From: Corynebacterium silvaticum
GTDB lineage: Bacteria; Actinomycetota; Actinomycetes; Mycobacteriales; Mycobacteriaceae
Direction: 5' to 3'
Assembly: GCF_004382825.2 (NCBI RefSeq)
Contig: NZ_SDQO02000004.1
Span: 248,001 to 312,000 of the forward strand
Length of the DNA: 64,000 nucleotides
Shown here: positions 1-10,036 of the stretch, piece after piece
Position numbering within the stretch: position 1 is the stretch's first letter
Layout of the letters: the number at the start of each line of letters is the position of its first letter
Position numbers and translations under genes: made by a program
The notes under the pieces: model-generated
What the model was told of the DNA's origin: nothing
The model's database searches: none
The model's input: the letters and a program-made list of their open reading frames with translations, nothing else

Positions 1-690
1 CATGGCTCGCGGACGTAGATCTTCCAAGAGGTTCAATGAGAATTTGAGAACGTTCGGGCGCCAATCTTGACGCTCTTTAAGCCAATCAGCCAGGGCATCT
101 GCCAACGCAGGAAGATCAAGAAGGAAGTGCTCAGTCTCGATAAACTGTGGTGTCTCACCATTGATCTTGGAGACCGGATTAATCAAATCTGCGGGGTCCA
201 GTTGGTTGCCGCAATTATCGCACTGGTCTCCGCGTGCCCCGTCTGCACCACAGATAGGACAGGTTCCCTCAATGTAGCGATCAGGAAGCGTACGCCCAGT
301 AGAAGGAGAAACCGCACCCATGGTGGTCTCTTTGATCATGTAGCCGTTCCCATAGAGTCCTTTAAAGAGTTCCTGAACAACCGCGTAATGATTCCGTGTG
401 GTGGTGCGGGTAAAGAGGTCATAAGACAGACCCAGGCCCGCAAGGTCTTCAACAATCTGTCGGTTATACCGATCAGCGAGTTCTTTGACAGACACTCCTT
501 CTTTGTCTGCCTGCACCAAAAGTGGTGTACCGTGCTCATCCGTGCCCGAGACCATGAGAACATCCGCGCCGGACATTCGCTGATAACGAGCAAAAACGTC
601 CGAAGGGACACCAAACCCTGCCACATGTCCAATGTGGCGAGGTCCATTGGCATAAGGCCAAGCAACAGAAACGAGCACACGGTTAGTCAT
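1..690 (-). CDS. metG: Methionyl-tRNA synthetase, N-terminal part (cut by window edge)
   Basis: Charges tRNA-Met with methionine in the cytoplasm. Reading leftward from the ATG at 690 gives 230 codons open to the window edge. The protein begins [17 protein letters not shown], followed by the class I HIGH motif at residues 19-22. A CPIC...CDNC zinc-knuckle region near residues 144-159 is typical of this enzyme. The KMSKS loop and the anticodon-binding domain lie outside the window. It starts 20 bases after the rsmI stop on the same strand, so the two are probably co-transcribed. Identification is firm; only the 3' part is missing. Confidence 0.95.
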   Translation of the reverse strand, partial: MTNRVLVSVAWPYANGPRHIGHVAGFGVPSDVFARYQRMSGADVLMVSGTDEHGTPLLVQADKEGVSVKELADRYNRQIVEDLAGLGLSYDLFTRTTTRNHYAVVQELFKGLYGNGYMIKETTMGAVSPSTGRTLPDRYIEGTCPICGADGARGDQCDNCGNQLDPADLINPVSKINGETPQFIETEHFLLDLPALADALADWLKERQDWRPNVLKFSLNLLEDLRPRAM

Positions 691-710
691 GGTTACTTAC
701 CTTAATTTAT

Positions 711-1616
711 CTATGCCCGTCCGCGTGATTCGAGGACCGCATCATAGAGTTCTTTCTTGCTCACACCATGCTCCTGCGCCACGGTTGCACTTGCTTCTTT
801 TAGCCGTTTACCTGCACTAACAAGACTTTCTACGAGGTCTATGATCTCACGAACATCCGTTACCTCTTTCTGCCGCGCCCCTTCAATAACAACGCTGATT
901 TCTCCCTTCACACCAGCGCTAGCCCACTGCGCAAGCTCCCCTAGCCCACCTCTTTTTACTTCCTCATATGTTTTAGTCAGCTCTCGTGTCACTGCTGCAC
1001 GACGATCGTCGCCAAGGATCTCTGCTGCAGCGGCGAGAGTGTCTGCGATGCGATGCGGGGACTCAAAGAAACACACCGATCGCTTTTCGTTTTTCAGCGA
1101 CTCTAACCAGGCTTTTCTTTGCCCTTGCTTGCGTGGGGCAAAACCATCAAAAGCAAAGTGACCTACGTGCAGCCCCGACAACGCTAATGCCGTAGGAACA
1201 GCCGAAGGTCCCGGGAAACACGTCACCGGAACCCCCGCCTCATGCGCTGCTTCCACGACAGGAAAACCAGGATCTGAGACGATAGGCATGCCCGCATCAG
1301 TGACCACTACTACTGATTGCGTCCGGGCTAGATCCACAAGGTACTGAGCGCGGTCGGACTCGTTGTGGTCAAAATTGCTCACGACTTTGCCAGTGATCTC
1401 CACTCCGAGTGCCGCCGCTAACGCCCGGGTCCGTCGGGTATCTTCTGCCGCAATCACATCGGCCTGAGCCAACGCCTGAATAAGCCGAAATGAGGCATCC
1501 CCAATGTTTCCCAGCGGAGTAGCCACCACAATGATCCCGCGGGGTAACGGTGCTAGAGCTTCCCATACAGCTGACGCACTCGACGCACTCTGAGAAGTCG
1601 GTTCCTCAATACTCAT
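711..1616 (-). CDS. rsmI: 16S rRNA 2'-O-ribose C1402 methyltransferase RsmI
   Basis: SAM-dependent methylation of the 2'-OH of C1402 in the decoding centre of 16S rRNA. The protein has the tetrapyrrole-methylase fold: an N-terminal IIVVATPLGNIGD segment, AAEDTRRTR, the DAGMPIVSDPG glycine-rich loop, then CFPGPSAVPTALALSG. The reading frame is open to 1640, but ATG at 1616 is preferred because an AGGAAG ribosome-binding site lies just before it. The product is 301 residues, usual for the family. It is followed closely by metG and preceded by a strong hairpin that isolates it from the transporter gene upstream. Confidence 0.93.
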   Translation of the reverse strand: MSIEEPTSQSASSASAVWEALAPLPRGIIVVATPLGNIGDASFRLIQALAQADVIAAEDTRRTRALAAALGVEITGKVVSNFDHNESDRAQYLVDLARTQSVVVVTDAGMPIVSDPGFPVVEAAHEAGVPVTCFPGPSAVPTALALSGLHVGHFAFDGFAPRKQGQRKAWLESLKNEKRSVCFFESPHRIADTLAAAAEILGDDRRAAVTRELTKTYEEVKRGGLGELAQWASAGVKGEISVVIEGARQKEVTDVREIIDLVESLVSAGKRLKEASATVAQEHGVSKKELYDAVLESRGRA

Positions 1617-1686
1617 GCTTCCTAGTCTCGCACACACCACAAACTTTTCTGCTTCTTCCTACTGAGGCACTCCCTGCACGCATGGC

Positions 1687-1731
1687 AACGGCCTCATCTG
1701 ATCTCGTCCATGACGATCAGATGAGGCCGTT
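1687..1731 (-). terminator. Hairpin terminator after the YkvI-like gene
   Basis: A perfect 16-bp inverted repeat (arms 1687-1702 and 1716-1731, containing GGCCTCATC/GATGAGGCC) with a 13-base loop. It lies between the stop of the leftward transporter gene and the start of rsmI. There is no long T-run on either side. Confidence 0.75.
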
Positions 1732-1763
1732 ATCTCCTGCTTGTTCTACAACGCGCTGTGCTT

Positions 1764-3269
1764 TTATACAATGGGCAACGTTGTTTTCGGAGTATTAGTT
1801 TCTGGCTTCTCCTGGGGTGTTTCTACAGGAGCTTCTGCGTGCGACTTTCCGTCTTCAGCGTTTTCCTGCTCTGGCTCCTGGAAAGTACTCAGGTCTTCCA
1901 GCTCGCTCATAGGACGAGCGTGCGACGGCAATCCCAGAGTGCTTTCTTCAACGCTAATGGTGGATTCTGTGAACTCCACTGGTTGATAAGAAAACTCGCT
2001 ATTCTCCTCGAACAGTTTCTCTGCGGACGCCTCGGAATCTTGCGTGGCTTCATCCACAAATTCATCACGAAGGCTCTCTGTGAGTTCTTCTCGTTCCAGA
2101 TTGGACTCGGTGGTGTAGCGATCAAGCAAACGAGCCTGCTTGGAACTGAATCGTTGAGTCGGATCCATCTTCCTACGGAATAGATCATGAATTTTCTCGC
2201 GACGCTCACGTTCCTCACGAATCTTGGCAAAACCTCGTATCCATGCGCCGGCAACAACAACCACAAGAAGAATTCCTAGGTATCCGAGCGTGGGATATAC
2301 CAAACCAACCAACTTTTTAAAGCCTAGGAAGGACATGCCGAAGCCGACGAGGCAGGACAACACATAGAACAAGTAGAAGCGCTTCTGCTTGGTAGCCGTG
2401 AGTCGTTTGGCAAAGGCATAGAACAAGCCCAGCGTGGTGTTAAAGATCATGCCGATGATGATGAAGGACATAATCGTGCCCAGGATCGGATGGATCTCGT
2501 TGACGATGGTGAGCATAGGAACGTCGTCACCTGCAACCTTATCGGCGGAACGGAACAGCGCCAGCGCAGCGAACGTCAGCATAACTCCAAAGACCAGACC
2601 GCCGAGCAGGCCGCCAAGACCGGCAGCATGGGTGTCAAAGCTATTGCCACCAATGATGATGGCCATGGAGACGCCCATCATGAGGGCTAGGCCGACGTAG
2701 TTCAAAGCAGACAAGGTCCAGTGCGGCGTAGCGCCATTAATGGTGGAAGCAGCCGCATTGAGTGACTCCGTATCGGCGTCGCTAGTGGCCAGTGCGTACA
2801 CGATGGCAATGCCCGCAAAGATAATAATCAACGGGGTAATCGCGCCGATGACGTTGGTGATCTTGTCAACGTCGAGAAGCCCAGCTAGCAGCACCAATAC
2901 CAACATCAGCACGGTTCCCACCCAGATGGGCAGGCCAAACTGCTGATTGAGGTTTGAACCCGAACCTGCAAACATCACCACGCCTGTGGCAAACAGCGTA
3001 ATAAGCACCGAAATATCGAGGATACGGGCGATAATAGGGTGCGAAATGCTCGTGAGAACCGAGCCGTGGTCGTTAGCAAGGAAGTAACTACCCAGCTGGA
3101 TAGAGGCCATGCCAGTCAACGCCATGATCAGGCCAGCGAGTGCAGCACCTATAATGCCCATCGTTCCAAAGGCCACAAAGTACTGGAGTACTTCCTGTCC
3201 TGTGGCAAATCCAGCACCGATGACGATGCCGACAAAAGCCATAGCGATGGTGATTGATTTTTTGAGCAT
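1764..3269 (-). CDS. YkvI-family membrane transporter-like protein with long acidic tail
   Basis: A predicted integral membrane protein of 501 residues. The first ~355 residues hold about ten hydrophobic segments, starting with a helix containing GIVIGAGFATGQEVLQYF, a pattern typical of the YkvI family (related in fold to amino-acid/Na+ symporters). No substrate is established. The last ~145 residues are hydrophilic and acid-rich and probably cytoplasmic; this tail is longer than in typical YkvI proteins. It is transcribed in the same direction as betP, 150 bases downstream of it but separated by a hairpin at 3376-3409. Family assignment is fairly sure; function is unknown. Confidence 0.8.
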   Translation of the reverse strand: MLKKSITIAMAFVGIVIGAGFATGQEVLQYFVAFGTMGIIGAALAGLIMALTGMASIQLGSYFLANDHGSVLTSISHPIIARILDISVLITLFATGVVMFAGSGSNLNQQFGLPIWVGTVLMLVLVLLAGLLDVDKITNVIGAITPLIIIFAGIAIVYALATSDADTESLNAAASTINGATPHWTLSALNYVGLALMMGVSMAIIIGGNSFDTHAAGLGGLLGGLVFGVMLTFAALALFRSADKVAGDDVPMLTIVNEIHPILGTIMSFIIIGMIFNTTLGLFYAFAKRLTATKQKRFYLFYVLSCLVGFGMSFLGFKKLVGLVYPTLGYLGILLVVVVAGAWIRGFAKIREERERREKIHDLFRRKMDPTQRFSSKQARLLDRYTTESNLEREELTESLRDEFVDEATQDSEASAEKLFEENSEFSYQPVEFTESTISVEESTLGLPSHARPMSELEDLSTFQEPEQENAEDGKSHAEAPVETPQEKPETNTPKTTLPIV

Positions 3270-3375
3270 GGTGAAGTGCTCATTCCTTTCAACAATGATA
3301 AAAATTTCCGCTCACATGGTGCACGAGTATCGGAAATACATTCTTAGTGCGGCACCTTATGTGCGCGCAGGTGTG

Positions 3376-3409
3376 GGAGGCGGCGAACCCGTTAGTCCAC
3401 GCCGCCTCC
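3376..3409 (-). terminator. Hairpin terminator after betP
   Basis: A 9-bp GC-rich inverted repeat, GGAGGCGGC (3376-3384) with GCCGCCTCC (3401-3409), located 12 bases past the betP stop in the direction of betP transcription. Confidence 0.6.
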
Positions 3410-3421
3410 TAGTAATGGTTC

Positions 3422-5413
3422 TTATGATGTTTTGGGGGACTTGGCAGCTGATGTGCGTTTTTTATCGTGGCGCACCTTGCGCTTTACCTGTGCACGTCGC
3501 TTCTTCTCATGCTCAAGGTGAATTCGACGCTCGCGGGCAAGACGCGAAGCAAACCGCTGCTGTTCACGGTAATCAAGGTAAATTTCATCGTTTCGCAGGT
3601 CTTTAAGTATCGCGAACATAAGCAACACGATGACGATCAGGAATGGGCTAGCAGTAATGATCGTAATGTTTTGCAGATTGCTCAACACATCGTCGCCGCC
3701 GGTGATCAACATAGTCATTCCGATCAATGCAACCAAGATGCCCCAGCCAGCAGAGACATACTTATTAGCATCGGTCTGACCGCTCTGGCTCATGGATCCC
3801 ATCACAGTGGAGGCAGAATCCGCAGACGTAATAAAGAAAGTTGCCAGCAACATCACTGCGATGATCCCGGCGATCTGACCACCAGGAAGAGAATGCAACA
3901 GATCAAAAAGCTGATACTCGGCAGAGCCGTCACCGTAGATGGACTTGCCCTGCTGCTCCATATGGATAGCAGTGCCACCAAAAATGGCAAACCAGACGAC
4001 GGACACCGCGGAAGGGATGAGCGTGACGCCAAAGATGAACTCACGAATCGTGCGTCCCCGAGAAATACGAGCCAAGAACATTCCCACAAACGGACTCCAG
4101 GAGATCCACCAGGACCAATAGAAGATGGTCCAGGATCCTAGCCACTCACCAGCTGTGCCGTCCGCAGATTCCGCGGTGCGCCCGATCATCTCAAAGAAGT
4201 TAGACAGGTATGCGCCAATGGAACCAGGGATAAGGTTCAGAATCGTGACAGTCGGGCCGAGCACGAACACAAAGAGAGCTACCAAAGCCGCCAACACCAT
4301 GTTTGCGTTGGAGATATATTGAATTCCCTTGCCCACGCCAGACATAGCGGAGAGCAGATACGCCAAGGCGAGCACGGAGACAATAGCAATAATGGTGCTC
4401 ATGCCGGGATTAGTGATTACGCCCGCGGCGTCTAGACCAGCGCTGATCTGCGTAGCACCAATTCCTAGTGAACAAGCGGTACCAAAGATAGTGGCGATAA
4501 TCGCCAAAATATCTACGATTCTTCCGATCCAGCCCTTTGCACCTTTTTCGCCAATCAACGGGGTGAAAGCGGAGCTCAGCAGCTGTCGACGTCCTAGTCG
4601 GAACGTGCTATAAGCAATCGCCAGACCAAAAATGCCGTAGATGGCCCAAGGATGCAAAGTCCAGTGCAGCAACGTGGTACTCATGGCGTGCCCCACGTGG
4701 CGCGGCTCGTGGTTAGGAACACCGTTGAGGTAATTGCCCAAAGGCTCCGAAGCCCCGTAGAACATCAGACCGATTCCCATACCCGCCGCAAACATCATGG
4801 CGATCCATGAAACGGTTGAGAATTCTGGGGCTTCATCGTTACGCCCTAGCTTGATCGTGCCAAAGTTGCTGACGGCGATCACTATGGCAAAAACGAGGAA
4901 AACCGTGGTGAAGAAAATAAATGCCCAGCCAAAGTCGCTCACGACAAAGCTCAGCGCGTTGCTGGCAAAGGTGGAAAAGCTTGAGGTGCCAAAGATGCCC
5001 CACAGCACCACGGCAAGGACGATGACAAAGGCCGGGATGGTGACCTTCCAATCGATGCGGGCCTCAGAGTCCTCTCCCTCAAAGGTGATTTTCTCTTCTG
5101 GCAAGTTCGAGGCTGCGCTGATTTTGCCTTCACCTGAGATCATCGCTGCCAGCTGCGCGGTTGCACTAGTCGCGCCTGCGGAGCTCGACACGTGGTCCTT
5201 TCCGTTACCGCTTCCCACTGCATCTGTTGTGGAGTTCGTGGCATTGTGGTTTTTATCGGAAGAGTCAGCAGTGATGGATGAATCTGAGGGATCCGCCGAA
5301 GCACCTGATGTCTCCTCTGGATCAGCGCCCTGCGCCAAAGTGCGCGCAGAACCCTGTGCGCTGCCAAGATCAGCCGCGCTATCCTTTGGATCAAAATGTT
5401 CGGAATCGGTCAT
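3422..5413 (-). CDS. betP: Glycine betaine carrier of the BCCT family
   Basis: A Na+-coupled, osmotically activated uptake carrier for glycine betaine in the cytoplasmic membrane. The 663-residue protein has an acidic, serine-rich N-terminal extension (about residues 1-120), twelve membrane segments, and the BCCT signatures [12 protein letters not shown] and [16 protein letters not shown]. The C-terminus, [18 protein letters not shown] followed by a Lys/Arg-rich stretch, closely resembles the regulatory K+-sensing tail of C. glutamicum BetP, which is why BetP is preferred over EctP or LcoP. The N-terminal extension is longer than in C. glutamicum BetP. The gene is monocistronic and divergent from pmt. 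In C. glutamicum betP is controlled by MtrAB; no MtrA site was identified here. Confidence 0.9.
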   Translation of the reverse strand: MTDSEHFDPKDSAADLGSAQGSARTLAQGADPEETSGASADPSDSSITADSSDKNHNATNSTTDAVGSGNGKDHVSSSAGATSATAQLAAMISGEGKISAASNLPEEKITFEGEDSEARIDWKVTIPAFVIVLAVVLWGIFGTSSFSTFASNALSFVVSDFGWAFIFFTTVFLVFAIVIAVSNFGTIKLGRNDEAPEFSTVSWIAMMFAAGMGIGLMFYGASEPLGNYLNGVPNHEPRHVGHAMSTTLLHWTLHPWAIYGIFGLAIAYSTFRLGRRQLLSSAFTPLIGEKGAKGWIGRIVDILAIIATIFGTACSLGIGATQISAGLDAAGVITNPGMSTIIAIVSVLALAYLLSAMSGVGKGIQYISNANMVLAALVALFVFVLGPTVTILNLIPGSIGAYLSNFFEMIGRTAESADGTAGEWLGSWTIFYWSWWISWSPFVGMFLARISRGRTIREFIFGVTLIPSAVSVVWFAIFGGTAIHMEQQGKSIYGDGSAEYQLFDLLHSLPGGQIAGIIAVMLLATFFITSADSASTVMGSMSQSGQTDANKYVSAGWGILVALIGMTMLITGGDDVLSNLQNITIITASPFLIVIVLLMFAILKDLRNDEIYLDYREQQRFASRLARERRIHLEHEKKRRAQVKRKVRHDKKRTSAAKSPKTS

Positions 5414-5748
5414 ATATCCATCATGTCTGTTAAATTTTTTGAATCAAATGCATAGGGCCGTAATACGCAGTGTTATGCGAACGATAGGCCTCAAACGGCC
5501 TCTCTCTATACCCCTGCAAAGCCCCAGCAAGACACCCAAAAATCAGCGGTTATGACATTTTCGCAGATTACAAAATGGTAACAATTCCAGGCTGTGTCAA
5601 GAAAAGCCCGTTTTTCGGGAAAACTCGGTCGTTTTTTGGGGACCACCCAATAGTTCTTTTCGCATATGTGCGCTGCACAACTCCGAGGAACGCATACCAG
5701 CATTCCCCCTATCTCGTTGTCATCAACATGACATAATCTCAGACTAGA
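5414..5748. other. Divergent intergenic region between betP and pmt
   Basis: About 335 bases carrying both promoters. It is AT-rich near betP. A small inverted repeat AGGCC-N6-GGCCT lies at 5486-5501. I see no open frame that looks coding and no tRNA. Confidence 0.5.
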
Positions 5749-5778
5749 TTGAGCAGGCGACCTTTAGTTCTGTTACCT

Positions 5779-7527
5779 ATGCGCAATAGAATGTCCCCCG
5801 TGACCTCTCCTAGACATAATGCAGACGATCGCAGCTCCACAGCACCGCATCCTCCATCAGGAATGCCTCCCCTCAACGATACGGGCTGTAGACACGACAC
5901 GGCTGCCGCAGGAGTGCTGTGTGACGATCCGGTAACAGCAGCTGATTCACAGGCCCCGGAGTGGCGTCGAAAAGCTAAATTTTCCGGCAGATTTACGCAT
6001 TGTCCCGCGCCCTCTCAGCCGCGTAGCTATCGCTGGAGCAGGGTCGACACGGTCTCTACCCTCATCATCGCCGCTCTAGCCTTGCTGACTCGGTTTCTGG
6101 GAATCACAACCGCCACGGCTTCCCATACCCCGGTGTTTGATGAGAAACACTACGTGCCGCAGGCCTGGGACATAGTGGAATCATGGATTAACCCCATCAC
6201 CGGTGGCATCGAATCGAACCCCGGTTACGGACTCGTAGTGCATCCTCCGTTAGCAAAACAACTAATAGCTATCGGCGAATGGCTTTTTGGTTACTCGCCC
6301 CTGGGCTGGCGTCTTGTCCCGGCGCTCTGCGGCACCGCTGTGGTACTTCTCACCATGGCGATTGCGCGCCGGCTGAGCAGCTCGCCTTTTGTCGCTTTTT
6401 GCGCAGGCCTCCTTGCAGTTGTGGACGGCGTGCTCGTTGTCACCTCTCGGTTTGGGATGCTCGACATCATCCAGGTCTTATTTATTGTGGCTGCCGCCTG
6501 GGCGCTGATCCGTGACCATCAACAGATGGAAGATCGCATGTATCAAGCCTGGTCTGCGGGGTTGCTCACCGAACCTGGAGTCCGGTCGGGGTTTCGCTGG
6601 TGGCGCTTCGCCGCAGGAGTCTTCCTAGGCTGTGCGCTATCAGTAAAGTGGTCCGGCCTGTATTACATGGCCTTTTTTGGGGTCATGATAGTCATCCTCG
6701 ATGCTTTTCGACGCCGCCGCTACGGAGTGCGTCACCCCTGGAGCGAAGCTACGCTTTTCGACGCCCTCCCATCTTTCCTATCGCTGGTCATAGTGCCCAT
6801 TGCACTCTACGTGTGGAGCTGGAGGGCCTGGTTCGCCTCCGAAACTTCTGTGTACAGGCACGCGGCTACCGACGGAACCATCGAGACGTCAAGCTGGTTG
6901 CACCAGCTTCCTGAAGCCATCGCCGGGTGGTTGTATTACCACCAGAGTGTCCTGGTGTTCCATGCCTCGCTCACCACGTCCAACGGACACAGCCACCCTT
7001 GGGATTCCAAACCGTGGTCCTGGCTCGCAGCAACGCGCCCCATCTTGTATTACTCCTCCACAAATATTCAGTGCGGAGAAAACACATGTCGCCGGATGAT
7101 CTATCTCTTTGGCACGCCTGCGATTTGGTGGCTGACAGTGCCAGTTTTATGTTGGGCGCTCTGGCGCATGGTGATCCACAAAGATCTGCGCTTCCTCATT
7201 CCTTTTGTGGCGTTCCAAGCGGGATTCCTCCCATGGGTGGCAAGCTATGACCGGCAAATGTATTTCTTCTACGCCACAGCGCTCGTACCTTTTACCATCG
7301 TTATCATTTCCCTCACCCTGGGCACGCTCTATGGTCGTGGCGCCGAACTTCAGTGGAGAAAACTACAACGCATCGGCGTCCCCCGTCTCACGGTCGGGTC
7401 ACTCACAGTAATTCTTTACTTAGCCCTCGCCGTGGCTATGTTCTGCTATTTCTCCCCTATCATCTATGGAATCCGCATCTCTGACAGCTACTTTAACCAG
7501 CTCATGTGGCTAAACAGCTGGCGATAA
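5779..7527 (+). CDS. pmt: Dolichyl-phosphate-mannose-type protein mannosyltransferase (Pmt)
   Basis: Transfers mannose from polyprenyl-phosphate-mannose to Ser/Thr of secreted proteins on the outer face of the membrane (GT39 family, GT-C fold). A hydrophilic N-terminus of about 85 residues precedes the first membrane helix. The catalytic acidic pair is in VFDEKHYVPQAW in the first outer loop, followed by the HPPLAKQL motif and about ten further hydrophobic segments. The C-terminal YDRQMYFFYATAL segment is typical of actinobacterial Pmt. The frame is open back to TTG 5749; ATG 5779 is a choice without a convincing ribosome-binding site, and ATG 5791 is also possible. It is divergent from betP and ends at a bidirectional hairpin. 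Confidence 0.88.
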   Translation: MRNRMSPVTSPRHNADDRSSTAPHPPSGMPPLNDTGCRHDTAAAGVLCDDPVTAADSQAPEWRRKAKFSGRFTHCPAPSQPRSYRWSRVDTVSTLIIAALALLTRFLGITTATASHTPVFDEKHYVPQAWDIVESWINPITGGIESNPGYGLVVHPPLAKQLIAIGEWLFGYSPLGWRLVPALCGTAVVLLTMAIARRLSSSPFVAFCAGLLAVVDGVLVVTSRFGMLDIIQVLFIVAAAWALIRDHQQMEDRMYQAWSAGLLTEPGVRSGFRWWRFAAGVFLGCALSVKWSGLYYMAFFGVMIVILDAFRRRRYGVRHPWSEATLFDALPSFLSLVIVPIALYVWSWRAWFASETSVYRHAATDGTIETSSWLHQLPEAIAGWLYYHQSVLVFHASLTTSNGHSHPWDSKPWSWLAATRPILYYSSTNIQCGENTCRRMIYLFGTPAIWWLTVPVLCWALWRMVIHKDLRFLIPFVAFQAGFLPWVASYDRQMYFFYATALVPFTIVIISLTLGTLYGRGAELQWRKLQRIGVPRLTVGSLTVILYLALAVAMFCYFSPIIYGIRISDSYFNQLMWLNSWR

Positions 7528-7535
7528 GACAATAA

Positions 7536-7589
7536 AAGACCACCCGTACTCCTACTGGCTAGTTCATAGCCACAAGTACGGGTGGTCTT
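7536..7589. terminator. Bidirectional terminator between pmt and the zinc-finger gene
   Basis: A 15-bp inverted repeat (AAGACCACCCGTACT at 7536-7550, AGTACGGGTGGTCTT at 7575-7589) between two convergent stop codons. Confidence 0.85.
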
Positions 7590-7591
7590 GT

Positions 7592-8275
7592 TTAGGAATG
7601 CGGCGAAGCCGTGAGCGATCGTATCCCCTGCGAGACTATCGCCCAACCCTTATGCGATAGCCATGACCACAGCAAACACAGCACAGACAAGAAAAGAAGC
7701 CCCAGCTGCAACGCGGAAGAACCCGAAAGCTCACCGAGTATTAGCTCTTTAGCGCCCAGGCCAAAACTGAAAGTCCACAAGGCGCCGAATAACGGCAGCA
7801 GCCCTCCCGTAATACGGGGTTGCCATGCGGCAAAGAAAAGACCGAAGGCTAAGGCACAACGTGTAGCGGCGGCCTCCGACAAGAGCCTTTCATGCATAGT
7901 GTCTACGTTTCCTAGCGCGTCGGCAGCTTGTGAGCCCGACTGGATGAGCAGAACTATGGCCCATGCCGCCCAGCCTATGCCCAAGAGCACCATGATCACT
8001 CGCGCTAAAGCGAGGTTCCAGGCTCTCGTCGCGGCTTGTTGCCGCCACATAGGCTCCACACCGGCCAGAATGGCTTCAGATAAGTCAGGGGCGCTTTCTC
8101 GTTCCGTGGCATCGCCAAAAGTAAGCGAGCGGTTAAACCGGGCGGCTTCCTCATAGAACGCACGGCATTCCAAGCACGTAGAGAGATGCGCGTCGATAAC
8201 ATCATCGTCGATCCCCGTGGGCTCGCCGTCGAGCCTAGCGGACAACGCCGCTTGCACGTGATCACAGGTCAGCAC
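7592..8275 (-). CDS. Anti-sigma-factor-like zinc-finger membrane protein
   Basis: A 227-residue protein starting at GTG. Residues 1-45 look like a zf-HC2/ZAS zinc-finger domain (CDHVQAALSARLDGE, then HLSTCLEC with the H-x3-C-x2-C arrangement), as in anti-sigma factors. Several hydrophobic segments follow, so it is membrane-anchored. No sigma factor gene lies beside it; the immediate upstream gene is DoxX, overlapping by 14 bases. It may bind a sigma factor encoded elsewhere or have another redox or metal-sensing role. The fold is supported; the partner is unknown. Confidence 0.75.
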   Translation of the reverse strand: MLTCDHVQAALSARLDGEPTGIDDDVIDAHLSTCLECRAFYEEAARFNRSLTFGDATERESAPDLSEAILAGVEPMWRQQAATRAWNLALARVIMVLLGIGWAAWAIVLLIQSGSQAADALGNVDTMHERLLSEAAATRCALAFGLFFAAWQPRITGGLLPLFGALWTFSFGLGAKELILGELSGSSALQLGLLFLSVLCLLWSWLSHKGWAIVSQGIRSLTASPHS

Positions 8276-8675
8276 GGGTCAAAACCCCATCAAGGCTTGC
8301 GCGGCCAGCTCCAAAAACGACGATCATGAGCAGCGCCACGATCATGACGAGCGGATATTCTATTCCGTTACTTGCTACGAAGAGCCCCTCGGTGAGATGC
8401 ACAAAATACATAGCGGCGCATACCAGCAAAGCCAGAGCACCCGCCACAAAAGTGGTCAAGATACCCACGACCAATAGTGAGCCGCCCACCAGTTCGCTGA
8501 CCGCGGTGAGATAAGCAGATAGCTTAGGCTGCGGCACCCCGGCCGCACTAAATTGCCCTGTTGTCTCTACAATCCCCGTGCGAAAAAACTTGTCAAAGCC
8601 ATGGGCTACAAAAACGAGTCCTAGCACGAGTCTTAGCAATAAAAGAGCTATATCTCTAACTATCGGTTGATCCAT
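8262..8675 (-). CDS. DoxX family membrane protein
   Basis: A 137-residue protein with four predicted membrane helices, beginning with the DoxX signature LLLRLVLGLVFVAHGFDKFF and then AGVPQPKLSAYLTAVSELVGG. DoxX proteins are linked to thiol/redox stress in mycobacteria; the precise activity here is not known. It overlaps the following zinc-finger gene by 14 bases, which indicates translational coupling. Confidence 0.88.
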   Translation of the reverse strand: MDQPIVRDIALLLLRLVLGLVFVAHGFDKFFRTGIVETTGQFSAAGVPQPKLSAYLTAVSELVGGSLLVVGILTTFVAGALALLVCAAMYFVHLTEGLFVASNGIEYPLVMIVALLMIVVFGAGRASLDGVLTRADL

Positions 8676-8699
8676 TACCAGAGTGCCTTTGGGATGAAA

Positions 8700-9875
8700 T
8701 TAGCCTACACGGCGCGGTTGCTCATAATGATTGAGTCCCGAAGGATCGGAATCATTGAGGGGCGAGCGAATGCTCTCAAGGAATTCAAAATCTGGGCTAT
8801 CATCATCGATTTCTAGCACAACAGCCCCCGGGCGGCGCAGACGGTGAGGTATCCCTAGCTCCTCGTCTGCAACGTTACGAACACCCAGTCGAGCCCTACG
8901 CAGCTGGCGGATACGCCGCTGCCTCAATCGTTGCTCAGCCCTGACCTGCTGCCGCAACGCCCAAAGGTAGAAGGAAGCGAGCGCGACAACCACAGCAGTA
9001 GCGGCCCATGCCCACCTTCCTACTAAGATAGAAAGGACCAACGCCAATACCAGGGCAACTCCCAGTCCGCCTACGGTGCGGCGACGCCTCCGGTAGAGAT
9101 CGGCACGTTTCAAAGCGTCAGCCTGTGGATCCCACCCACCGCGAGCACTTCTATGCGCAGCAAACTGTATCTCTTCCTCAGTCAGCTCAGAATCACCAGC
9201 TGCTAAGTAGTCCTCGGAATCCGCGAAAGTCTCCGCAGTATTGTGCTCAACGAGCAAGTACTCCTCATCCTCTACCTCAACGGGAGCAGACTGTGGTGTC
9301 TCCGTCGGGTACATGAGATCGTCGGGAGAATAATAGGAGTCATCGATCTCGTAGCGCTCGTTCTCATCGTCGAATATCTCAGAGGTTTCTGCGGCTTCGC
9401 CGGCTAAGGCATCTGCAGCATCAGTATCCTCTATGACTTCTTCCGCCTCATCTGCCGGCACTGCAACAGAGGAATCGTCTGCGGCTGGAATTTCTTTTAC
9501 CAACTCATCGTCCACGATCGCTGTATGAGTCTTGTTCTGTTTGGAAGAAAATTTTCCGGCAGCGTTAGTAAAGATAGAACCCAGCGTTTTATCGGAGGGC
9601 TCGTCGGTCAAGACATCCTCGACGTCATCCGCGTGAACGAGTTCGTACTTTTCTTCCTCCTCGTGGGAGTCAAAGTGATGCGCTCGCACGTCGCTAGATT
9701 TTACGCGGGGACGACGTCTCCTCTGCAGCTCTTCGCTTCCCCCCTCGTAAACCACTCGGGTGTCGTCGAAGGCCTCGCCGGCCTTTCTAATGGGTTTTTG
9801 GCCGCGAAGCAGCCACGGTGCCAGCACAAACAACCACACCAAGACGATGAGGACGATGACCACGGTTCCGGACAC
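8700..9875 (-). CDS. glpR: Glp receptor-like membrane protein (GlpR candidate)
   Basis: A 391-residue protein with a GTG start. One N-terminal membrane helix (residues ~3-24) is followed by a long acidic, low-complexity cytoplasmic region (~30-240), then two adjacent hydrophobic helices (~272-310) and an Arg-rich C-terminus. In Corynebacteriota the gene in this place, near rimJ and the moeA-like glp, encodes the membrane receptor GlpR that recruits Glp to the division site; M. tuberculosis Rv0996 holds the equivalent place. The name rests on synteny and architecture, not on a catalytic motif. DoxX lies 24 bases downstream on the same strand. Confidence 0.7.
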   Translation of the reverse strand: MSGTVVIVLIVLVWLFVLAPWLLRGQKPIRKAGEAFDDTRVVYEGGSEELQRRRRPRVKSSDVRAHHFDSHEEEEKYELVHADDVEDVLTDEPSDKTLGSIFTNAAGKFSSKQNKTHTAIVDDELVKEIPAADDSSVAVPADEAEEVIEDTDAADALAGEAAETSEIFDDENERYEIDDSYYSPDDLMYPTETPQSAPVEVEDEEYLLVEHNTAETFADSEDYLAAGDSELTEEEIQFAAHRSARGGWDPQADALKRADLYRRRRRTVGGLGVALVLALVLSILVGRWAWAATAVVVALASFYLWALRQQVRAEQRLRQRRIRQLRRARLGVRNVADEELGIPHRLRRPGAVVLEIDDDSPDFEFLESIRSPLNDSDPSGLNHYEQPRRVG

Positions 9876-10036
9876 GGGGTTTGCCTTTCGATGAGTTGGG
9901 CGATGTGCAGCGATAGGCCATTCTCCGCCCTGCGCACAATGCTCAACGGTAGAGTGAGCGACCAGTGTGATGATCGCAGATCAGAGTAAGCCCACGTTCA
10001 ACTTGTAGTCTTTCAGAGTATCGCTTTATCTGGTCG

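Noticed and set aside
3467..4141. Open frame of 224 codons opposite betP
   Set aside because: It lies entirely antisense to a well-supported gene and its sequence is Arg/His/Asp-rich without domain features.
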